From CBDUSL01 sp965370265 (GTDB lineage: Bacteria; Patescibacteriota; Patescibacteriia; JAXHNJ01), in contig CBDUSL010000003.1 of NCBI GenBank assembly GCA_965370265.1, forward strand, positions 1 through 37,720: a stretch of DNA of 37,720 nt, read 5' to 3'. The position numbers were made by a program, and so were the translations under genes. Under the pieces are notes generated by a model that was not told the origin of the DNA, did no database searches, and saw nothing but the letters and a program-made list of their open reading frames with translations. Positions 23,234-30,927 of the stretch are shown piece after piece (position 1 is the stretch's first letter; the number at the start of each line of letters is the position of its first letter).

Positions 23234-24664
23234 TTAGAAACAGTTGCCTATTCCATCTGGAAGTGTGGGGGGGAGAATAGGCACACGTAATTCCGGGTAA
23301 AAATACGTACCGACTAGCGAAGTATTACATTTTGATTTAGCTATCCAATCGCAGGCATACCAGCCTATAGCAGGGTCATCTTCATCTACATGGGAAAATT
23401 CAGCACAAGTGCCATAATTACAGTCGTCATAATTATTCATTTTAGATAAAGCATCCTCTTCTGTCGAATATATGTAATTTGTTTCATGATTAGTATCCCG
23501 GCATTCACTTCTTTGTACATAACAAGTATTTAGAATTTCTACACAAACATGCCACTGACAGTCTATAAATGTTGCTAATTCGTCATTATTAAATACTTCA
23601 TCGGAGAGGCAGCCTGTATCGGTATAATAACAGGATTTTGACAAATCAGTAGGAAGACAAAAACCAACTTCACATATTTCATGGTCTATACAAGATCCCT
23701 CCACTGCATAATTATAAAGACCTTGTTCATTATAATTTATACAATCTTTTTTTTCTAATACATCCAGGCAGCGAGTTAAAGGATTGTTTGGTGTATCGTC
23801 AGGAATACAACAATATTCATATTCCTCTTTTGGGAGAATGGGTACAGGTTCAAAACTGGCGTTGCAGGTGCCCGATCCTTCAGCAATAATTTTCCAAGTA
23901 TTTTCTCCTACAACTCCGATAGGATCCGCAATTCCTGAGTTGATCTGAAAATTAAAAACACACTCATGAGTCTGTTTGCCAAAACAACCATCTACCGCTC
24001 CGCAATCACAGCCATCCAACTTTCCAATATCTCTTTGTACACGCTGAACATTAATATCGGTAGGAGAACCTCTTTCTCCGCCACAGCCATATTTAAGATT
24101 ATTTTTTTCACAGGCAAGATTGAATTCGGTATGACATTCCTCACCGCCTCCCCACCAAAACATGCCATCTATTCTAGTATCCTCGGCAAAGGCAAAAATA
24201 TAAAAATTTACCATAATCCAGGCCGTTAAAACAATTAACATGCCTACAACAGCTCCTTTTAAAACATTTTTAGCTTTTTGGATATGTTCAGGCCGGCCAG
24301 CGGCAATGATCATGCCAAACCCACCCCAAATAAAGAAAAAGAGGACAGCCACGGCCAATAAAGACAAACCGAAACGATAAGCATTAATAAGAAGGCCCAC
24401 AAAATTGTCAAAACCGCAGGCATTATAATCAAAAACATTTACTATATTACCATTTTTTGCTTTGTCATAATCACTAGCGTAAATGCATTTTACGTTTTTA
24501 CACTTATCTTCATTTAAAGTAGCATCACCGCCGATTTCTACTTGATAAACAGTCACATCACAATCCGGAAGAATTTTAGGTAAACTTATCGCCTGAGCTT
24601 TTAAAGGGACTGTAAAAATGATTAAGAGAATAAGAGTTAAAATAATTTTTTGACTTAGTTTCAT
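23234..24664 (-). CDS. Large Cys-rich pilin-like protein with peptidoglycan-binding-like domain
   Basis: A 476-residue exported protein: signal peptide 1-25 (ends LKAQA), a Cys-containing segment, then two membrane helices (about 88-118 and 134-158) joined by GGFGMIIAAGRPEHIQKAKN, the T4SS_pilin signature. Residues about 202-262 read VQRVQRDIG..DG.FGKQTHECVFNFQ...GVVGENTW, the layout of a PG_binding_1 domain, with extra Cys. The remainder (265-476) is a Cys-rich region with paired Cys spacing suited to many disulfides. I took ATG 24664 as start because it begins the signal peptide and lies 4 nt after the upstream stop; a longer frame to 24721 exists. It is perhaps a wall-anchored cap or base of a surface filament. 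No Shine-Dalgarno is seen. Confidence 0.7.
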   Translation of the reverse strand: MKLSQKIILTLILLIIFTVPLKAQAISLPKILPDCDVTVYQVEIGGDATLNEDKCKNVKCIYASDYDKAKNGNIVNVFDYNACGFDNFVGLLINAYRFGLSLLAVAVLFFFIWGGFGMIIAAGRPEHIQKAKNVLKGAVVGMLIVLTAWIMVNFYIFAFAEDTRIDGMFWWGGGEECHTEFNLACEKNNLKYGCGGERGSPTDINVQRVQRDIGKLDGCDCGAVDGCFGKQTHECVFNFQINSGIADPIGVVGENTWKIIAEGSGTCNASFEPVPILPKEEYEYCCIPDDTPNNPLTRCLDVLEKKDCINYNEQGLYNYAVEGSCIDHEICEVGFCLPTDLSKSCYYTDTGCLSDEVFNNDELATFIDCQWHVCVEILNTCYVQRSECRDTNHETNYIYSTEEDALSKMNNYDDCNYGTCAEFSHVDEDDPAIGWYACDWIAKSKCNTSLVGTYFYPELRVPILPPTLPDGIGNCF

Positions 24665-24668
24665 AGGT

Positions 24669-26060
24669 TTACAAAGAAAACTCAATTTTTTCTGCTGCCA
24701 AATTAATAGCTTCATAAACACTTTGGTTTTCTAGTGCCACTGAATCTATCATTTTAGCGAAGTAATTTTCAACGGCTGTTGCATCCCGACCTGTGTACCA
24801 GTTCTTGGCGGTAAGGGCCTGATTGGCCCATATTTCAAGCCCCTGATTATTAACCTGGTCTTTAAGAATAGATTTAAGAGGAGATATTTGCCCGGTTTTT
24901 TCGATATATTCTTTATTTCTATTTTCCCGAGCAATGAATTGGACAAGATCCCAGGCTTCTTGGGGAACAGAAGATTTTTTAGCCACAGTATGAACCCAAT
25001 ATTTTCCAAAGTTAATTTGAACAGGATTGCCGGCTTGATTAATAACTCTGTCTAGACCAGGTGTAATATGAAACATACTGGTGATTCCATAATTCAAACC
25101 CCCTGTCCTCTCAATCTCTTTTTTGTCGGCCAGAATGCCGATATAGTAAGCTGATTTACCGCTGTTAAAACTATCTAAGCTTTTTGGCTGAGAAGAATTC
25201 CAAGAATATGTTTCTTTGTTAAAATTAGCAAAAGTAGAATAGAACTCTAATGCTCTTGCACCTAAGCTTTCGGTTTCCACTAAATCATCAAAAGTTATTG
25301 TTTCTCCGTCAGTAGAGATCATACTGGCCCCGTTTTGCATCATGAGAAGAGAGAGAATTTCATAGTAATGATTAATATTGGAAGAAAGCCCAAGGGCAAT
25401 AGCTGACTGAAGAATATTATTTTGGTTGTCAAGAAGAGTAAGTTTTGAAGACTGGCTTACTAATTCATTCCAGGTTTTAGCCGGCTCTACAATAAAAGCA
25501 TTATTTAAGAGGTCTTTGTTATAGTAGAGGGCGAGCGTATCTATACTATAGGGAAGACCATAAATTTGCCTTACTCCAGCCGTATTTGTATAAACAATAT
25601 CATCATAAATGATATCAATATAATCATTTTGAATATCCCGTGTAGTAGGGGAAATTTTGGTCACTTTATTTATTTGAGTAGTGTTTCTAAAAAAAACTTT
25701 TTTTGTCTCATAGTAAGATGTAGTTATTTTACTTGGCATTGGTTTTATAAATTCCTGATATTTTTTTACCCAAGTTGAGGGAAGAGTGAAAATATCCGGA
25801 CCTTGATCACGTGCCCAAGCTTGAATTAATTTTTCTTCATATTCCCCAATCTTTAATTCACGAAAATTAACAGTGACATAAGGATGGTAGCTCTGAAAAG
25901 CAGTTACTATTTCTTTATAGTCATTTTCACTTCCTTCAACGATCCAATAATTTAGAGTAACTGGAACAGGAGTCACGCTTGAGCTGCGCATAAATAAACC
26001 GACAATAATTGGTATTGAAATTAGTAATAGAATAGCGCCGATAATTATATATTTTCTCAT
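24669..26060 (-). CDS. Membrane-anchored family 1 solute-binding-like protein
   Basis: A 463-residue protein with an N-terminal helix (4-24) lacking a lipobox Cys, so it is a membrane anchor and not a lipoprotein signal. Then VTLNYWIVEGSENDYKEIV and ARDQGPDIFTLPSTWVKKY match the start of extracellular solute-binding proteins of sugar ABC transporters (SBP_bac_1). Further along are YGLPYSIDTLALYYNKDLL, NSGKSAYYIG and WDLVQFIARE, all typical. Members catch sugars or oligosaccharides outside the membrane. No ABC permease or ATPase is nearby; it is sandwiched between galU (4-nt ATGA overlap) and the pilin genes, so it may serve as a surface receptor working with the pilin system. Confidence 0.8.
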   Translation of the reverse strand: MRKYIIIGAILLLISIPIIVGLFMRSSSVTPVPVTLNYWIVEGSENDYKEIVTAFQSYHPYVTVNFRELKIGEYEEKLIQAWARDQGPDIFTLPSTWVKKYQEFIKPMPSKITTSYYETKKVFFRNTTQINKVTKISPTTRDIQNDYIDIIYDDIVYTNTAGVRQIYGLPYSIDTLALYYNKDLLNNAFIVEPAKTWNELVSQSSKLTLLDNQNNILQSAIALGLSSNINHYYEILSLLMMQNGASMISTDGETITFDDLVETESLGARALEFYSTFANFNKETYSWNSSQPKSLDSFNSGKSAYYIGILADKKEIERTGGLNYGITSMFHITPGLDRVINQAGNPVQINFGKYWVHTVAKKSSVPQEAWDLVQFIARENRNKEYIEKTGQISPLKSILKDQVNNQGLEIWANQALTAKNWYTGRDATAVENYFAKMIDSVALENQSVYEAINLAAEKIEFSL

Positions 26061-26923
26061 TTTTTTCGCTTAAGATATTCTTTAAGTTGTTTTTTTGTTT
26101 CTGGGTGTTTGAGACCAAATTCAATATTAGCTTTTAGGTAACCAAACTTACTGCCCGTGTCGTAATATTTTGCTTTTTTAATAACGCAAGCCATTACCTT
26201 TTCTTCTTTGGCTAATTTATTAATCGCGTCAACCAACCATACCTCTCCGCCTTTGCCGGGCTTTTGTTTTTTTAAATGCCTAAAAATCCCGGGGGTAAGT
26301 AGATAGGCGCCGTGGGCCGCGAGTCTTGAGGGCGCTTCTTTGGCCGAAGGTTTTTCAACGATTTCTTCAATTTGGTGAATATTTCCCTCAACCCTCTTGG
26401 CCTTAGCAATGCCGTATTTACTTACTTCTTCTTTTTCGACTTTAATAGCAGAAATGACCGAACACTTATATTTTTTATAAACATCCAGCATTTGTTTTAC
26501 CCGGGGCGGAGTTGAATAGATAAATTCGTCTCCCCAAATAACCAAAAAAGGTTCATCTCCAATTAGGGGTTCGGCGCATAAAGCGGGGGTGCCGTTACCG
26601 TAAGGCCCTTTTTGGCGGATGAAAATAAAATTCGCTAAATCAGCAATTCTTTTTATTTCTTGAGATTTGCTTTTCTTGCCGGTTTTATTTAATTTTTCTT
26701 CCAATTCTACTGAGTGGTCAAAATGATCTTCAATTGCTTTCTTATTTTTATCGGTAACGATGATAATATCTTTGATACCGGAGGAGGAAAGCTCTTCTAC
26801 CACGAATTGAATGACAGGCTTGTCTACGATAGGCAGCATTTCTTTGGGTAAGGCTTTGGTTGCAGGAAGAAAGCGGGTACCGAGTCCAGCCGCTGGTATT
26901 ACTGCTTTGGTTACTTTGGTCAT
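26057..26923 (-). CDS. galU: UTP-glucose-1-phosphate uridylyltransferase
   Basis: A 288-residue nucleotidyltransferase that makes UDP-glucose from UTP and glucose-1-P in the cytoplasm. It has the GalU start VIPAAGLGTRFLPATKALPK, then IVDKPVIQFVVEE, the LVIWGDEFI active-site strand, EIVEKP and a C-terminal YYDTGSKFGYLKAN, all diagnostic. Length is normal. UDP-glucose could feed surface glycans and possibly the glycogen synthases. It is the first gene of the pilin operon and has its own promoter embedded in a hairpin. Confidence 0.95.
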   Translation of the reverse strand: MTKVTKAVIPAAGLGTRFLPATKALPKEMLPIVDKPVIQFVVEELSSSGIKDIIIVTDKNKKAIEDHFDHSVELEEKLNKTGKKSKSQEIKRIADLANFIFIRQKGPYGNGTPALCAEPLIGDEPFLVIWGDEFIYSTPPRVKQMLDVYKKYKCSVISAIKVEKEEVSKYGIAKAKRVEGNIHQIEEIVEKPSAKEAPSRLAAHGAYLLTPGIFRHLKKQKPGKGGEVWLVDAINKLAKEEKVMACVIKKAKYYDTGSKFGYLKANIEFGLKHPETKKQLKEYLKRKK

Positions 26924-26940
26924 CGTAAAAATAAATTAAA

Positions 26941-26972
26941 AACTGCCCATATTATAACAAATAAGGGCAGTT
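26941..26972 (-). terminator. Hairpin after the FecR-domain gene that also encloses the galU -10 box
   Basis: AACTGCCC (26941-26948) pairs with GGGCAGTT (26965-26972) across a 16-nt loop. On the minus strand it is followed by TTTTTAATTTATTTT, so it can end transcripts of the FecR-domain gene. The loop contains the TATAAT of the galU promoter. Confidence 0.6.
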
Positions 26973-26979
26973 CTGTAAA
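26951..26979 (-). promoter_or_regulatory. Promoter for the galU-pilin operon
   Basis: On the minus strand TTTACA (26979-26974) and TATAAT (26956-26951) are 17 nt apart. The expected start, near 26944, leaves about 20 nt of leader to ATG 26923. The promoter lies across the hairpin at 26941-26972. Confidence 0.65.
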
Positions 26980-27058
26980 ATTTAATTATTCGTTTTGTCT
27001 AGAATTTTACTATTTAACTAAGTCAACCTGAATTTCGTTTAGATTGCCTGGCATTCTA

Positions 27059-28822
27059 CTACTGTACGATGCCATCCTCGACTGTTAAGGTATTACTGCA
27101 AGTAACCTGATTTGCCGTGTCAACAACACATATGGAGTAGAAGTGCGTACCATCTGTCAGGTCCACTTCGGCATCTCGGGTATCGACGTAATTTACGGTA
27201 CTTGCACTAGAGATCGCTTTGAGGTGTCCGTCGGCCGGATAGGTGGGTGTGGCATCAGTTTTTGACCAGACAACTTTATAATACTTAAAATCTAATTCCT
27301 CCGATTTTGTCCATGAAAGGGTGACCTCGCCCGAACTAATTGATCCAGAGAGTGTTACAGCACTGGGTGCATCATTTTCATTGATTGCAGTAAGCTGTAC
27401 AACATTACTGCAGATAGTTTCGTCGCCAACTGCGCAGATCCGGTAGTAATAACTTGTTTCGCTTATCGCTGATGAATCTCGATAACTGGTGCCACTCTTG
27501 CCTATTGCAGCGATGTATCCGTCATCGGGGTACAGAAGATCGGCGTTTGTTTTTGAACGAACCACTTTATAATACTTAAATCCTGCCATAGTTGAAACAT
27601 CTGTCCACCAGATACCAACCCCAGTTTCTTCTGCTTTAGCGGACATTGTAAGAGAGATCTCTGTTGATGATGTGTCTGGAGCCGTTACCGTAATATCATT
27701 TGAATAAACCCCACATTCAGATCCCAGGTATTGGCAAACTCGAAAATGCCAGGTTTTGCCGTCTTTTAATTCCCAGTGGTAGCTCTTGTTTTCCTCTTTG
27801 TTTAAGTAGACATAATATGAACCTGGGTAAACCGGATTTTCTCCCAAGCTTCTTACAACTTTATATCCCTTACTAGTATCAAGACCGGTAGCCGTCCATG
27901 AGAGGCTCACACCTGTGCTACTGGCAGAACCGGTCAAAACAATACTGCCTGTTTCTTCAGTTGAGGTGTTGGTATTTGAATTTGTTTCTTCTCCAGTATT
28001 ATCTTCTTCCTCTTCTTCTTTATTTTCAAAATCAAGAAAGCCTAGCTCTTTCTTACCGGTTTCATCTTGGCCCTTGTTCCACATTACAAATTCTTTATTT
28101 TTTACTTCTTCTTGGGTCATCTCTCTCACTTGCTTAACTTCTTCGGGCCGGTTTTCGTTTTCAACGTAATATTTTTTGCCTTCTTCAACGGTTACTGTTT
28201 CCTGGTTTTGAATCTTTACTTTTACACTACTTTCATAAACCTCTATTCCTTTTTCTGTTTCTTTGTTGATGGTGTTGTAGGCCGTACCCACTGCCTCATA
28301 AGAAGTGTCTTCAGCTTCAACAGTATAGGTTCGGCTTGCTTTAGTTACCCTTGAATAAACCTCTCCGTTTTCGTTTACAATCACGATATCATTGGGGTCC
28401 ATGCTTTTTAGGGTAATTTTTGTGTCATTATTTATTCTTATGGCACTACCGTCATCCAAGTTAATTATAGCCCTACCCTCGCCGACAATTTCTACGGAGT
28501 AGCCTTCGAATAAATCATCGCTTAATTCAGCTTTTATCCATTCTCCGTTTACTTCTTTGTATTCCACGGCTCCTTCCAGATAAGAAAAGGCAGCTCCGAT
28601 ATCAACGGTTTTATCTTCGACAACTGTATTGGTGCTAACGGTCTCTTCCTGAAAATATAGGCGGTATACGGCGTATCCACCCAATAGAATAATAAGAATG
28701 ATCAAAATGATTATGAGAGGTTTATAAGATGTTTTTTTAGTTTCAGGTTTATTGTCCTGAATGGGCGTTGTTTGATTTTGTTCTTCCATAATAATTGTTT
28801 TAGTTAATAAAAAGAGGCGCAA
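27059..28822 (-). CDS. FecR-domain membrane protein with three FN3-like repeats
   Basis: A 587-residue surface protein: short cytoplasmic N-terminus, one membrane helix (about 35-54), an outer FecR-type domain (about 72-200; EGYSVEIVGEGRAIINLDDGSAIRIN and the RTYTVEAEDTSYEAVGTAY segment), an acidic Asn/Thr/Glu-rich linker (about 245-290), then three FN3-like repeats of about 90 residues with recurring YYKVVRSKT...YPDDGY and paired Cys. No lipobox or sortase motif is seen. The start is TTG at 28822: GGAGGT lies 5 nt upstream and a good promoter precedes it. An in-frame ATG at 28789 is the alternative. FecR domains usually sense or bind outside; no sigma factor or TonB partner is present, so signalling through FecI is unlikely. 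Confidence 0.75.
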   Translation of the reverse strand: MRLFLLTKTIIMEEQNQTTPIQDNKPETKKTSYKPLIIILIILIILLGGYAVYRLYFQEETVSTNTVVEDKTVDIGAAFSYLEGAVEYKEVNGEWIKAELSDDLFEGYSVEIVGEGRAIINLDDGSAIRINNDTKITLKSMDPNDIVIVNENGEVYSRVTKASRTYTVEAEDTSYEAVGTAYNTINKETEKGIEVYESSVKVKIQNQETVTVEEGKKYYVENENRPEEVKQVREMTQEEVKNKEFVMWNKGQDETGKKELGFLDFENKEEEEEDNTGEETNSNTNTSTEETGSIVLTGSASSTGVSLSWTATGLDTSKGYKVVRSLGENPVYPGSYYVYLNKEENKSYHWELKDGKTWHFRVCQYLGSECGVYSNDITVTAPDTSSTEISLTMSAKAEETGVGIWWTDVSTMAGFKYYKVVRSKTNADLLYPDDGYIAAIGKSGTSYRDSSAISETSYYYRICAVGDETICSNVVQLTAINENDAPSAVTLSGSISSGEVTLSWTKSEELDFKYYKVVWSKTDATPTYPADGHLKAISSASTVNYVDTRDAEVDLTDGTHFYSICVVDTANQVTCSNTLTVEDGIVQ

Positions 28823-28840
28823 AATTTACCTCCTTATTTA

Positions 28841-28869
28841 ATTCTATAATAAAAATGTTTATTTGGCAA
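28841..28869 (-). promoter_or_regulatory. Promoter for the FecR-domain gene
   Basis: On the minus strand TTGCCA (28869-28864) and TAGAAT (28846-28841) are 17 nt apart, five of six consensus matches each. The start near 28834 would place the Shine-Dalgarno GGAGGT (28833-28828) at the very 5' end of the mRNA. Confidence 0.6.
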
Positions 28870-28877
28870 TTTATTCT

Positions 28878-29339
28878 TCAATCAATTTTCCACTGATATT
28901 TTTTTTCTTTTTTCTTGAGTTTATTAATGTCACATTTAAAACATAAACCATTATGACAGCAAATAAAAGAGCCGCATTTTTGGCAGGTCCATTTTTTCTT
29001 TTGCCAAGTAATAAATTTCTTTAATCCGTGTTTTTTTATGTATTTGTTATTTTCTATCATACTCATATGGAATTTTTCCTGATAGCGTTTATCAAGTTTT
29101 TCAAGAGCTAGGCAAGGCATTTTTTTACACTTAAAACAAGAATCCAATTTTTTATTTTTATAGAAAGAACACCTTTTCTTAATAAAAGCACAATTTTTAT
29201 TTCTTATCCGACAACCAGAACAGTAGGGCATCTTCACTCCTTTGGTTTTTACGTTATGTTTTTTGGCCAAGTAACCAGAACAAAGGGCGCAAAACATGCC
29301 ACAGGGAGCAACAAGGATTTTTTCTAACTTTTTTTTCAT
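28878..29339 (-). CDS. DUF3795-type Cys-rich zinc-binding-like protein
   Basis: About 153 residues, very rich in Cys and Lys. The N-terminal APCGMFCALCSGYLA and the following YCSGCR, CAF..RCSFY and CFKCKKMPC clusters match DUF3795, a family of unknown function likely to bind zinc or an Fe-S cluster. A C-terminal CQKCGSFICCHNGLCFKC forms another metal-knuckle-like cluster. Two ATG codons are adjacent (29342 and 29339). I choose 29339 because it is 7 nt after a TATAAT, matching the leaderless pattern elsewhere. It lies between the lone receiver gene and the FecR-domain gene; no functional link is evident. Confidence 0.65.
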   Translation of the reverse strand: MKKKLEKILVAPCGMFCALCSGYLAKKHNVKTKGVKMPYCSGCRIRNKNCAFIKKRCSFYKNKKLDSCFKCKKMPCLALEKLDKRYQEKFHMSMIENNKYIKKHGLKKFITWQKKKWTCQKCGSFICCHNGLCFKCDINKLKKKEKKYQWKID

Positions 29340-29346
29340 CATTATT

Positions 29347-29355
29347 ATTATACCA
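29347..29355 (-). promoter_or_regulatory. Extended -10 box placed for leaderless DUF3795 transcription
   Basis: On the minus strand TGGTATAAT (29355-29347) is an extended -10 element ending 7 nt before ATG 29339. The -35 is poor and no Shine-Dalgarno is present. Confidence 0.5.
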
Positions 29356-29402
29356 AAAAACCTAAAAAGAAATTTTCTCTAAGGGTGGTTTATAGTATTT
29401 GT

Positions 29403-29765
29403 TTATTTACCTATTACTGTATTAATTTTTTCTAACAGTTCTGTTAGGTGAATATCGTCTTTTCTGACAAAATCACTGGCTCCGAGAAGCCTGGCTTTCT
29501 TTTCCACGTCTTCTTGGTTTAGGCTAGTTAAGACAATAACCGGAATTTCCACTGTAGGCTTTAAATTTTTTAATACCTCATAGCCGTCCATAACCGGCAG
29601 CATTATATCGAGTAAAATAAGATCAGGCTGGAATTTATCCACCATATCTAATCCAGTCTGGCCGTCCTCAGCGGTTTCAACCTCAAAATTTGCCTTCTCA
29701 AGCATAGATTTAAACATAAAAAGAAGAGATTTTTCATCTTCGATAACTAATACTTTGGTGGCCAT
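29403..29765 (-). CDS. Single-domain response regulator (CheY-like receiver)
   Basis: A 120-residue receiver domain with no output domain. Acidic pocket Asp10/Glu11 (IEDE), phosphoacceptor Asp53 (LLDIMLP), Thr80 (VLTS) and Lys102 (RKDD) are all present, so it should be phosphorylated by a histidine kinase and act through protein contacts. No histidine kinase gene lies in the window, so it is an orphan here. In bacteria with pili such lone receivers often steer motility, but a link to the pilin genes is only a guess. A possible promoter on the minus strand is TTGCCA (29824-29819), 17 nt, TAAGAT (29801-29796). Confidence 0.9.
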   Translation of the reverse strand: MATKVLVIEDEKSLLFMFKSMLEKANFEVETAEDGQTGLDMVDKFQPDLILLDIMLPVMDGYEVLKNLKPTVEIPVIVLTSLNQEDVEKKARLLGASDFVRKDDIHLTELLEKINTVIGK

Positions 29766-29902
29766 AGGTTTTATTTATAATTATTAGGTATTTATATCTT
29801 AATACTTTCAACAAAAAATGGCAAGATGAGTAATAATTTCCGGTAATTACTTAAGATTTGCTAATTTCCTTGGTTACTTTTTGTGTGTTACCGAATTTGG
29901 AA

Positions 29903-30451
29903 TCAAAAACGATCAGTATTTTTATATTTTTTGCATTTTATAGGCAAAAACATAGGTACTTTTTTGATATATTCTTCATATTCTTGCCCGAATCTGGCAA
30001 TAAGCAATTTTTCTTCAAATTTTGATATTTTGTAATAAAAGATAATTATTATCACCCAGATTAAAATTGAATAAAATGAAAAAGTGAAAATTATTAATCC
30101 CAAGTCAAGAAGAATCACGCTTAAATATATAGGATGTCGGATAATAGAAAAAACACCTGTGTTAATAATTTTTGGCTCTTCTATTTTTCCTCCAAAAACT
30201 GTTTTTAAACCGGAGTAAGCCAAATATCCGGAAATAATGAGAAACAAACCAGCCAAAGAGATTCTTATTATTGGAGAAATATTATTAGTTAAAAAGGATG
30301 ACCATTTAAAAATAAATGAATCCATAATCCAAACTGTTAGAAAAATGATCAATAAAATAAGTTGCCCCATGTCACCCCATTTATGTTCACCGGTTAGGTC
30401 TTTCCGGTGCCGGTGAGCGTGGGATTTTCTTAGGTAATTTTGGTTATCCAT
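29903..30451 (-). CDS. Isoprenylcysteine carboxyl methyltransferase (ICMT/PEMT) family membrane protein
   Basis: A 182-residue protein with four or five hydrophobic helices. The C-terminal half has NTGVFSIIRHPIYLS (the R-H-P motif of the ICMT/PEMT family) and EEKLLIARFGQEYEEYIKKVP, the typical closing block. Such enzymes use SAM to methylate small or lipid substrates at the membrane; bacterial substrates are mostly unknown. The N-terminus is rich in His and charged residues (RKSHAHRHRKDLTGEHKWGD). It starts 11 nt after the Cdd1-like gene, in the tRNA-Ser unit. Confidence 0.75.
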   Translation of the reverse strand: MDNQNYLRKSHAHRHRKDLTGEHKWGDMGQLILLIIFLTVWIMDSFIFKWSSFLTNNISPIIRISLAGLFLIISGYLAYSGLKTVFGGKIEEPKIINTGVFSIIRHPIYLSVILLDLGLIIFTFSFYSILIWVIIIIFYYKISKFEEKLLIARFGQEYEEYIKKVPMFLPIKCKKYKNTDRF

Positions 30452-30462
30452 TTTTTTTATAA

Positions 30463-30726
30463 TTATTTATCTTTCCAAGCCCACCAGTATAAAAGTTCAG
30501 GATTATGGACTTTATGTGAGGCGTAATAAATAGCCATTCGGAGAACATAAAGAAAACAACGATCAATTTTTTCTCCTTTGGCATTACATATTTTTACGTA
30601 TAACTTATCTGGATCTTTATTTTTTAAATCTTTTACAGAGTGAATACCAGTGGCGTATAAATAGGGAGCAGACCTTTTTCCAATAAAGGGAATTGTTTGT
30701 AGTTCCTTTAAGCTTTCTTTTTTCAT
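30463..30726 (-). CDS. Cdd1-type helix-hairpin-helix small protein
   Basis: An 87-residue protein. LKELQTIPFIGKRSAPYLYATGIHSVKDL has the helix-hairpin-helix look of the Cdd1 ('pathogenicity locus') family, followed by the conserved DPDKLYVKI and a C-terminal region ending in LLYWWAWKDK. HhH proteins often bind DNA, but no role is established for Cdd1. I chose ATG 30726: a longer frame upstream runs into the tRNA-Ser gene, whose encoded CCA ends only 6 nt before this ATG. The mRNA is probably released by tRNA 3' processing. Confidence 0.65.
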   Translation of the reverse strand: MKKESLKELQTIPFIGKRSAPYLYATGIHSVKDLKNKDPDKLYVKICNAKGEKIDRCFLYVLRMAIYYASHKVHNPELLYWWAWKDK

Positions 30727-30732
30727 AAGATT

Positions 30733-30821
30733 TGGCGGTGGGTGCAGGACTCGAACCTGCAAGCCCCGTGAGGGGCGCCGCTTTTCGAGAGCGGTGCCTT
30801 ACCAATTCGGCGCAACCCACC
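30733..30821 (-). tRNA. tRNA-Ser (anticodon CGA)
   Basis: On the minus strand GGTGGGT (30821-30815) pairs with ACCCACC (30743-30737), followed by discriminator G and an encoded CCA (30735-30733). The anticodon stem CCGCT/AGCGG holds loop CTCGAAA, giving anticodon CGA for codon UCG. A long variable arm (GCCCCTCACGGGGC) marks a class II serine tRNA. The T arm has the usual GGTTCGAGTCC. Confidence 0.93.
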
Positions 30822-30884
30822 TAAACATGCTAACTATAATAAGTTAATGTTATCATCAGAACGATATTTTCTCAAATAAAAAAA

Positions 30885-30922
30885 GGTCGCGCTAAACGAG
30901 CTGAGCTCGATGAGGCGCGACC
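30885..30922 (-). terminator. Intrinsic terminator after the PfkB-family kinase gene
   Basis: GGTCGCGC (30885-30892) and GCGCGACC (30915-30922) form the outer stem, with an inner GAGC/GCTC helix. On the minus strand seven T residues follow. Confidence 0.85.
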
Positions 30923-30927
30923 ATATT

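Noticed and set aside
22889..23237. Plus-strand open frames opposite the pilin at 22856-23197
   Set aside because: They mirror the pilin helices on the opposite strand and have no supporting signals.
27059..28822. FecR as part of a FecI-FecR-FecA signalling system
   Set aside because: No sigma factor or TonB receptor is nearby, and the protein has FN3-like repeats typical of a surface structure instead.
30617..30820. 67-codon minus-strand frame spanning the tRNA
   Set aside because: It translates the tRNA-Ser gene itself and overlaps the Cdd1-like gene in another frame.
30733..30821. tRNA-Ser as an integration site
   Set aside because: No integrase gene and no repeated tRNA 3' end were seen in the window.
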